From positions 1 to 58,117 of the forward strand of contig JALGPX010000016.1 of NCBI GenBank assembly GCA_023515795.1: DNA of 58,117 nt, written 5' to 3'. Positions 51,964 to 58,117 of the stretch are shown here, piece by piece. The notes beneath the pieces were generated by a model. The model saw only the letters and a program-made list of their open reading frames with translations, made no database searches and was not told the origin of the DNA. The DNA comes from Amoeboaphelidium occidentale (Eukaryota; Aphelidiomycota; Aphelidea). The position numbers and the translations under genes were made by a program. The number at the start of each line of letters is the position of its first letter. Position 1 is the stretch's first letter.

Positions 51964-53458
51964 TGACTTCGGATTGCCAGGATTTAAATATTTTGCTTAG
52001 TCTCCTTTCGTCACGTTCATCCTTCACTACTGTTGGTATCACTTTGAGAACTTTCGGCAAGCTGTTAACAAACATTTTCATCTCATCATAGGAAGAATGC
52101 TCTGAATATGATATTTCACCCATGAGAACTCTTTTACAATCACTTACAGAAGTGAAACTCATTTGTGTAGTTAAAGGATGTTCCGGAATAGCCCAATCTG
52201 GAACATCCAATAGAGGGTTTCTGGAGCTTTCGAATGCCCAACCAGTAGGTCTAATGGCAAGTAAATAATCGAATCCTTCCCTCTTTTGTAAATACTCTGA
52301 TAGGAAGTTCAGATTCAGATCGTGCATCCTAACAACATGAACTACGGGATAATTGCCATCTGTCAATCTTTCAATATCCTCAACAGAAGCATCACAAGTA
52401 ACTACTCTTTCCTGATAAAAATCATCTTCCAAACAATTGAGAATACGTTTCTTCAGAGGATGTACCATGACGTATGACTTTAAAGTATCAGCAAGTTTTC
52501 GAAACACTCTTTCTTTGCCAATTGTATATGTGCCAACCACAAATAATATCTTCTTATCTTTGGCTTTCTTCTGAATGTTTTGACTGTAGTTTGCCAAATC
52601 AGAGAGTATTTCTTCTTGATCTGGAAATGTGTAGTTCTTGTCTGAGTAGGTGGTATCTAAATAAAGCAGATCAATAACTGTACCAGGCGCAGATAAAGCT
52701 GGAATGCTTAAATGCTGTTTGGAAGCCCTAAAATCTCCAACGTGGATAACTTTGAAGAATTCCCTCGTGAATGAACTTCCTAAAACTTTTCCCGGAACTT
52801 CAAACAAGATTATAACAGCGCCTGGACAATGATTTGCATCGTAAAAAGTAACATAAACTCCTTCGACAAGTGTGCGCTCATTAAGCGGAATGGGTTTAAC
52901 TAAATTCTTGTCCACCCTCAATTGCTGTATAACTAAATTCGCAGTGATCTTTGAGCAGTAAATTGGCCCAGAGTCAAACTTTGAGTAAAGTCCCTTGTAA
53001 TGATCAGCGTGGTAATGCGTAAGAAAGTACGCCGTAATTCCGGGTATCTTTCCATAGTCAAATGCATCCACAGCAAAAGTCGTTCCAGCAACTTTTTTAT
53101 AAGAGGGCAACTCAATAGTTACAGAACCGTTCCTCGTAGTTTTTGTAAGTTGAACTTGACCATTCTCAAAGCCATAGCCACTCGTGATTCCTGCCTTGAT
53201 CTTTTGCTGCTGGAATAATATCTTCCAAGCTTGCGCAGTATCCTTCTTGTTTAAGTTATTGCTTGAATTTTCTGATGGTTTCTGGGAAGATGTTCTGTCC
53301 AAGCATTCGTTGACATGCATATTAGCAGCGGAATCATCAAATCCATCCAGGGAAGTTTCACATATTGGGCAAACATTCTTTAGGGACTCTGTAGTGGTTT
53401 CTATTTCAGTAATACTTTCTTCAATTATCACAATTTCTTGTTCATTTGAAGTTTCCAT
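51941..53458 (-). CDS. DNA interstrand cross-link repair nuclease SNM1/PSO2
   Basis: The 505-residue protein starts at ATG 53458. It has a UBZ4-type ubiquitin-binding finger (C30, C33, H48, C52) followed by a metallo-beta-lactamase fold. The metal motif is HYHADH (148-153), then DANHCPGA, HVGDFRAS and LDTTYS, and the beta-CASP part includes TYTIGKERVF and ISYSEHSSYDEM near the end. Like SNM1A it is a 5' to 3' exonuclease that helps unhook cross-links; the UBZ is typical of DCLRE1A/PSO2. The open frame continues upstream of the chosen Met, but that part is hydrophobic and leucine-rich and does not look like an SNM1 N-terminus. Confidence 0.92.
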   Translation of the reverse strand: METSNEQEIVIIEESITEIETTTESLKNVCPICETSLDGFDDSAANMHVNECLDRTSSQKPSENSSNNLNKKDTAQAWKILFQQQKIKAGITSGYGFENGQVQLTKTTRNGSVTIELPSYKKVAGTTFAVDAFDYGKIPGITAYFLTHYHADHYKGLYSKFDSGPIYCSKITANLVIQQLRVDKNLVKPIPLNERTLVEGVYVTFYDANHCPGAVIILFEVPGKVLGSSFTREFFKVIHVGDFRASKQHLSIPALSAPGTVIDLLYLDTTYSDKNYTFPDQEEILSDLANYSQNIQKKAKDKKILFVVGTYTIGKERVFRKLADTLKSYVMVHPLKKRILNCLEDDFYQERVVTCDASVEDIERLTDGNYPVVHVVRMHDLNLNFLSEYLQKREGFDYLLAIRPTGWAFESSRNPLLDVPDWAIPEHPLTTQMSFTSVSDCKRVLMGEISYSEHSSYDEMKMFVNSLPKVLKVIPTVVKDERDERRLSKIFKSWQSEVNGGGGSL

Positions 53459-53566
53459 GACGCAATATCGTTGCTGTAAAAAAACTTGCTGGAAAGCAAA
53501 CAGCGCAGACCTTTGAAACCGCGATTGCAAGAAAGCCTTGTCGCATTTTGCTGTTTCAACTCCATC

Positions 53567-53827
53567 ATGGATTACCAGCAGCAACAACAGAGACAATATC
53601 AGACAGGGTACCGTTCTGTTCCGCAACAACAAATGCCAGTCGAGACTTACTACTATGAACAACCACCTGCAGCATATTATTACCCTCAACAGCCACAAGA
53701 AACACAGTCTGTTCCAAGAAAAGGATCCAAAATGAGAGATTACTTCAAAACTGTTAAAGAATCGCGCAGCCCTGATGGTAAGATTGTAGAAAAGTTTGTC
53801 CAAAAGAACCGTGTTTCATACACGTAG
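53567..53827 (+). CDS. Small Gln/Tyr-rich protein
   Basis: The 86-residue protein starts at ATG 53567. Its first half is low-complexity Gln, Tyr and Pro (DYQQQQQRQYQTGY, YYYPQQP). The second half is basic (KMRDYFKTVKESRSPDGKIVEKF). No domain is recognised. Composition suggests a disordered protein, perhaps able to phase-separate or to bind nucleic acid. The open frame extends upstream, but ATG 53567 is the first Met that avoids an upstream leader. It sits between two minus-strand genes. Confidence 0.5.
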   Translation: MDYQQQQQRQYQTGYRSVPQQQMPVETYYYEQPPAAYYYPQQPQETQSVPRKGSKMRDYFKTVKESRSPDGKIVEKFVQKNRVSYT

Positions 53828-53857
53828 TAAGCTACAATAGAACTATATTTTTTCGCT

Positions 53858-55969
53858 TTAAATCACTTGCCCAACAATTTTTAAACCATGAACATTCTTT
53901 GTGGAATTATCAATCTCTTCTCTGAAGAACAATCTCATTCCAGGTTTCACGAACTCTTGACACTTAATAAATCTGAACTTCACTTTGAGCCTTTCTCCTG
54001 TTTCAACAGGAATTTGAGTAACATGCTTCTTCTTTGGCTTTGCTTCTAACGGTGTACTTTGCGATGTGCTGTTTGATCCTGAGAGTATCTCAACTATTCC
54101 AACTATGCATGCAGCTTGTCTTATATTTCCAACATGCAACGTACCGAGTCTATGGACTATTGCATCTAACTGTGTGCTGATATTATCTGGTACAGACGCA
54201 TTTTTGCCCTGCTGAGATGTTTGACCATTGTTTTCTGATATTTTTCGCTTTCTTGAAGGAACGTTTAAATGAACAGCTAATCCTTCTTTGTATATTGGAA
54301 GCTTATACGATGGTGGCGCATACAGCACCCAGATTATTGCCTCAAACTCCCAATAAGCTTTTGGATCTGGAAAACCAACAATAACCATTCCTTTCCTCAC
54401 TTCATTTCTTGCAACGTTATCTAAAGCAAGAGTGGCGCTTTGTCCATGTCTGAGAACTTTTACTGGAACTCTCTGCCTATGTATAGATCCAATTTTGACA
54501 GGTTGGAATTTTCCATTTTCTTTTGGTCCCAACAACAGTTTTGATTCTTCGTTTCCTTCAAAATAGGACGAGTACCAACCTGTAGGATGTCTAAGTAATG
54601 TTCCTTTGGTCAGTCTGCCCCCAACGACAGTACCTGTTTCTGGAACAGAGTAAATCTCTTCAATGTAGAATTCCACGGGTTCATTCTCTTTATGCTTCTC
54701 ATTTGTTCGATCTCTCTGAGGAATCAAATTGAGAAACTGAGTCAACAAGTCTGTATTCTCCCCAGTTAAGCATGAAACAAAGAAAATCGGTGTAACATTT
54801 GGGTTGGAAGCAAGATTCTGCGAGGCAACAACCAGATCATCTGTTGATTGAACCACAACAGGAATGCGATTAGAACCTGGCATCATCAGTAATTCAACAA
54901 GCGCTTTCACAGTGTCTTGCATGCTCTTGTTTGACTCGTCTGATACAGCCATATCTATCTTGCTAACAACAATGAAAACCGGAACTGAAAGTATTAAAGC
55001 ACAACCAAATAATTCTTTTGTGACACTATCAACTTTACCACTTGTTCCATCAACAACGAGACATGCATAATCGATATCATAGCCAGTTAAAGAGCTTATC
55101 GTTGTTTTCAAATACTTCTCATGACCACAAGTGTCAATCAACATACACAACTTTGATGCAGAATCTACAATCATCGCTTCATCACAAGAAGGTGCACCAG
55201 GAAGAGAAGTTGTTGTATCGCTGTTGGCGTGAATTAATTCTCCAGAGGAAGAGAAACCAACAATGGAATACGACAATGACGACGAGTGACCACTCTCCAG
55301 TTCGTGTCTGTGCCTCAACAAGTTTAGTCTTGCCTTGCCTTTTCCATTGTCTAATTCACCATGAGCCAAATAACCCAGTAAGGAAGATTTGCCAGCATTT
55401 GCAGCGCCAAGAAACGCTATTCTGAGTTCAATCAATTGCCTTTCCTTTCCGGTCCTTCTGACCAAGGCTTCGGCAACTTTCAATTCCTCCATATGGAGTT
55501 CGTCTTTAAACTGTTCGAAAGCAGCATCGGGATCAGCGACTTTAGCGCCTTTGGAGTTCGCTTCTAAATGTTCAAGCTTTCTGATCTCCCGCTTAATTCT
55601 GCTCAGACCTCGTTGTCGCCTGGCCTCGCCCTGGATAGTTTTCTCCCTGACAAGAATAACCTCTGCCTGAATGAGATCAGCCATTTTCCTGAGAGCCTTT
55701 AGACTCTGTTCCAATTCCTCTGCAGTCATCCCAACAAGCCGACCATCATCAGCAACACCCAATTCATAGAAACACTCTCCGTTGCCTTCAGCTAATCTCC
55801 ATTTCATTTGCGTAACCAAATGCTCAAATCTATCTGATGATTCCGGAATGATTTTTAGTTTATATTCGACGTTTCCCTCCTCAACTTCTGGCGGCAAGTT
55901 CTCGTTATCACTGTTTAGCGATCGCATTAGAGGGGAATCCCTCTCCGATAGAACTTCCGTAGTAGACAT
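53858..55969 (-). CDS. GTPBP1/GTPBP2-like translational GTPase
   Basis: The 703-residue single-exon protein starts at ATG 55969. The P-loop is FLGAANAGKSSLLG (G1 about 188-196), G3 is DTCGHEKYLKTTI and G4 is SKIDM. A long N-terminal extension precedes the G domain and contains FYELGVADDGRLVGM, typical of GTPBP1. Domain II and III beta-barrels follow (TVVGGRLTKGTLL, VKVLRHGQSATLAL, VRKGMVIVG). The family is EF-Tu/eRF3-like and helps resolve stalled elongation and mRNA decay. The gene has no introns. Confidence 0.92.
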   Translation of the reverse strand: MSTTEVLSERDSPLMRSLNSDNENLPPEVEEGNVEYKLKIIPESSDRFEHLVTQMKWRLAEGNGECFYELGVADDGRLVGMTAEELEQSLKALRKMADLIQAEVILVREKTIQGEARRQRGLSRIKREIRKLEHLEANSKGAKVADPDAAFEQFKDELHMEELKVAEALVRRTGKERQLIELRIAFLGAANAGKSSLLGYLAHGELDNGKGKARLNLLRHRHELESGHSSSLSYSIVGFSSSGELIHANSDTTTSLPGAPSCDEAMIVDSASKLCMLIDTCGHEKYLKTTISSLTGYDIDYACLVVDGTSGKVDSVTKELFGCALILSVPVFIVVSKIDMAVSDESNKSMQDTVKALVELLMMPGSNRIPVVVQSTDDLVVASQNLASNPNVTPIFFVSCLTGENTDLLTQFLNLIPQRDRTNEKHKENEPVEFYIEEIYSVPETGTVVGGRLTKGTLLRHPTGWYSSYFEGNEESKLLLGPKENGKFQPVKIGSIHRQRVPVKVLRHGQSATLALDNVARNEVRKGMVIVGFPDPKAYWEFEAIIWVLYAPPSYKLPIYKEGLAVHLNVPSRKRKISENNGQTSQQGKNASVPDNISTQLDAIVHRLGTLHVGNIRQAACIVGIVEILSGSNSTSQSTPLEAKPKKKHVTQIPVETGERLKVKFRFIKCQEFVKPGMRLFFREEIDNSTKNVHGLKIVGQVI

Positions 55970-56054
55970 TTTCTATTTGAAATCTTCACAGAAGGATAAT
56001 GTTTATATGACAGGCGGTTTTTTGTTTCACTTGCAGCAAACTGTTTGACGAGCA

Positions 56055-56060
56055 CACGTG
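56055..56060. promoter_or_regulatory. CACGTG E-box in divergent promoter
   Basis: The core CACGTG lies between the GTPBP1 start (minus) and the PSI-domain gene start (plus), within a spacer of about 120 bp. bHLH factors bind this sequence. It could be incidental. Confidence 0.2.
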
Positions 56061-56089
56061 TTATTTTTATCGCAACTTTAAAGTTCGCT

Positions 56090-56717
56090 ATGATGAGTTC
56101 AAATATCACTTTCTACTTGGTATTTGCGCTGTTGTGTTCACTGGCTGTGAACGGATTAGGGCTGAACATGAGGATGATCACTGAAGATTGTTCATCATTA
56201 ACGAGTTGTTCGTCTTGTGCAGAAGTCACAGTATGTTGAAATAACTTTGAACGATGACTAACGTAATAATTAGACCTGCGGATGGTGTGATGAAACGTCA
56301 ACATGCTTATCAGTCGACCCAGATGGTGCTGCAGTGTGTGGATCATCTTGGAAAGCATCTTCATGTGAAGCATTAGCAGCTGAAGCATCACCTACACCAG
56401 AACCTGCACCTGCCCCAGCACCTTATGATGCCGCTAGAGCAACATCAATTGCTTTATGGGTAACATTCACTGTAGGACTTCCTGCTATTTGTCTTGGAAT
56501 CTATTGTTGGTATGTCAGAGGTCGCGCTGTTCACAAGTATCAGAAGAACTCTGCTAAGAATGCTTTCTCAAACGCAATGACGAAACTTTCTGATAAATAC
56601 AAACATGTCACCAAAAATGGAAGCGCTCCAATTCCAAGTAATCCCGTCTTTGAAAGCGATTTTAGAAATTCAGGTTCAAAGAAACCCAAAGGCGGATTCC
56701 AAAAATTGTTTGGTTAA
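56090..56717 (+). CDS. Single-pass membrane protein with PSI-like cysteine domain
   Basis: Exons 56090-56230 and 56274-56717 (43-nt intron) give 194 residues. A signal peptide (FYLVFALLCSLAVNGLG) precedes a PSI-like module with ordered cysteines: CSSLTSCSSCAEV, then TCGWCDETSTC, VCG and SSC. A Pro/Ala linker (TPEPAPAPAP) and one membrane span (about 118-138; LWVTFTVGLPAICLGIYCW) follow. The cytoplasmic tail is about 55 residues, basic, with a Gly-rich ending. A small surface adhesion-like or receptor-like protein is likely; no ligand can be named. Two adjacent ATG codons (56090 and 56093) are possible starts. Confidence 0.68.
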
Positions 56718-56878
56718 AGTTGAACAATAGAAATAAAAAGAGAATTAATTACCCTGCGCTTCAAAGATTTTGTGCTTTCAAAGGTTTAATCGCGGTAGCG
56801 CAGCGAGTTGAAACAGCGACATGCGAATTTCACATCCTTTAAATTCTGAAACCGCGACAATTGAAAAATGTTTTGGAA

Positions 56879-58006
56879 ATGAGTAAAATGCAAGAGCAGG
56901 AATACACAAGAGAATCGAGCCAAAGACAAGAAATGTTGGGTGGTTCTGGTTGGGAAGAAGAAGGACAAAGTTCAGCGTATCAACCAGCTGGACAGCAAAC
57001 TACTGGTCTAGAAGGCACAGCGTATCCAAGTGCAGCTGCAACTACTTCTACTGCCTCTCCTTCTGTTGGCATGGCTGGTACCACAGGAGAAAACTTGCCT
57101 CCATATCAACCAGGATTGCAAGGTCGTGCACAAGCTGGAGTTTCAGCGCAAGAGAGAATTGTTACAGAGAGAATCATTCCTGTGCAAGAAATTCAAACAC
57201 AGCCAATTGTTGAGAGAAGACATATTGTTCCTGAAATTATACCTGTCCTTCAGAAACGCGTTGAAAGAGCGCAAATGCCTGCAAAAGTATTCAAAGGTCA
57301 AGCTTTACCTCCAGTCCAGCGCCAGTTTACTGCAAGACAGCAACCTGTCAATTTGGAATCAGTTGTTCCTCAAAGACAGCGTCAAACTATGCCTGCATCA
57401 GTTAAACATACCATGTTGCCTGCTGTTGTACATGAAACATATGAACGTCGCCCAATGCAAGAAATCATACCTGTTGTTGAGCAGGAGATTGTTCAGCCTA
57501 CTATCATTCAAAGAGAAGAACCTATTATTGAAACCATTTACGAGAGTCCAAGACTTGTTTACGAAGGCGCACAATGGGGTAGAGGTCCAGCTGTTGCTGT
57601 TAGCCAGCGTCCTGGTGTTTCAAGTCAGCAACAACCATCTGGTGAATACATGTCAAGAGGGGAACGTCTTTCTTATGGTCAACAACAAGAGAACTTGCCT
57701 GGACAGAACTGGAGAAGTGGTTACAGAAGTTCATTGGAGCAGGGTCCTCGTTATCAAAGTTCTGGTGGTGGTTTTGAACAGTTAGGTTATTCTACACCAT
57801 CTGGACTGCATCAGCAGCAGCAGCAGCAGCAACCATTAATGTACGCGTCAAGATCTGGCGCAGGAAGAGGTGGCGAGTATGGTTGGTCATCTGGTCAAAG
57901 TGGTTGGGGCGGGCAACAACAAGAAGGATACAGTCCAACCTGGATGAAAAGCGAAGGAGGTACAGGATCATCAAGAAGAATGAGGGCACCTCTTGGATGG
58001 AAGTAG
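56879..58006 (+). CDS. Val/Pro/Gln-rich repeat protein
   Basis: The 375-residue single-exon protein starts at ATG 56879. After a Gly/Ser/Gln-rich first 80 residues it has a central region (about 90-240) of imperfect repeats such as RIIPVQEIQTQPIVERRH, EIIPVLQKRVERAQMP and EIIPVVEQEIVQPTII. The repeats have alternating charged, Val/Ile and Pro residues, like alveolins or fungal stress (allergen-like) proteins. The C-terminal 130 residues are Gly/Ser/Gln/Tyr-rich with a seven-Gln run. No enzymatic motif is seen. It may be a structural, cell-cortex or stress protein. Neither family link can be proven by eye. Confidence 0.6.
   Translation: MSKMQEQEYTRESSQRQEMLGGSGWEEEGQSSAYQPAGQQTTGLEGTAYPSAAATTSTASPSVGMAGTTGENLPPYQPGLQGRAQAGVSAQERIVTERIIPVQEIQTQPIVERRHIVPEIIPVLQKRVERAQMPAKVFKGQALPPVQRQFTARQQPVNLESVVPQRQRQTMPASVKHTMLPAVVHETYERRPMQEIIPVVEQEIVQPTIIQREEPIIETIYESPRLVYEGAQWGRGPAVAVSQRPGVSSQQQPSGEYMSRGERLSYGQQQENLPGQNWRSGYRSSLEQGPRYQSSGGGFEQLGYSTPSGLHQQQQQQQPLMYASRSGAGRGGEYGWSSGQSGWGGQQQEGYSPTWMKSEGGTGSSRRMRAPLGWK
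57812..57832 (+). repeat. CAG/CAA microsatellite coding for polyglutamine
   Basis: Six CAG codons and one CAA codon in a row encode seven glutamines in the C-terminal part of the Val/Pro/Gln-rich protein. A tract like this is a likely length-polymorphic site. Confidence 0.9.
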
Positions 58007-58117
58007 ACACCTATGCGCTTACAGAATGTAATAAATTTTTAGAATTTTACAGAGAAAAGTCTTTAAGAAAGCTTATCGCGATTATTTCAGAGATCTTGGT
58101 AGTTAATGGTCGTCAAT

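Noticed and set aside
53459-53803. N-terminal extension of SNM1 upstream of the Met at 53458
   Set aside because: The extension is leucine- and hydrophobic-rich, lies opposite the Q/Y-rich gene and does not resemble SNM1 N-termini.
1-58117. CRISPR arrays, transposons, integrases, rRNA operons
   Set aside because: No direct-repeat arrays, terminal inverted repeats, transposase or reverse-transcriptase motifs were seen on either strand.

Overview
The window is nuclear DNA of a eukaryote with a very compact genome. About 40 protein genes lie in 58 kb on both strands. Most spaces between genes are 2 to 250 bp. Nearly every spliced gene has introns of only about 32-55 nt. The gene content is opisthokont or early fungal in character: EPL1, a SWI3/RSC8 type protein, MED8, SEC10, SEC20, GGTase-I beta, UTP10 and a PCL-like cyclin. 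Some genes are usually absent from yeasts: RTEL1, GTPBP1, CC2D1/Lgd, TMEM222, TMEM234, glutaminyl cyclases and a Reeler protein. Genes for mitochondrial MDH, MnSOD, QCR9 and uS17m indicate an aerobic organism with normal mitochondria, so it is not a microsporidian. An early-diverging fungus or relative (rozellid, aphelid or chytrid-like) fits best. This taxonomic call is inference.

Layout. 1-742: scrambled partial copies of RFT1 separated by single N bases, probably an assembly artefact. 743-13 kb: RFT1, UTP10, AP-2 alpha and a SWI3 homologue. 13-24 kb: EPL1, a p24 protein, RRP45, a very short gamma-tubulin complex protein, CC2D1, BAP31, uS17m, cyclophilin H, an unrecognised membrane P-loop protein, TMEM222 and QCR9. 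24-41 kb: SEC10, a cyclin, MDH, an RCC1-like protein, an ALA2-like P4-ATPase, an orphan, SEC20, RRP7, TMEM234, MED8, GGTase-I beta, MnSOD and an acyltransferase. 41-50 kb: RTEL1 flanked by two secreted glutaminyl cyclase paralogues, a Reeler protein and a large glycosyltransferase. 50-58 kb: a zinc-finger protein with a tandem motif, a dual-specificity phosphatase, a small uncertain gene, SNM1/PSO2, a Q/Y-rich peptide, GTPBP1, a PSI-domain membrane protein and a Val/Pro/Gln-rich repeat protein.

The genes are mainly unlinked housekeeping functions: ribosome biogenesis (UTP10, RRP7, RRP45), secretory traffic (AP-2, p24, BAP31, SEC10, SEC20, P4-ATPase, CC2D1), chromatin and transcription (EPL1, SWI3, MED8), genome repair (RTEL1, SNM1) and mitochondrial metabolism. 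I see no operon, mobile element, CRISPR array, rRNA or tRNA. The most unusual features are the gene packing (stop codons sharing four bases, divergent starts 3 bp apart), the tiny introns and microexons, the GRIP1-less gamma-tubulin complex protein, and several proteins I cannot place in a family.

Intron borders were placed by hand from GT/AG sites, reading-frame continuity and family resemblance. No search was run, so all family assignments rest on recognised motifs.
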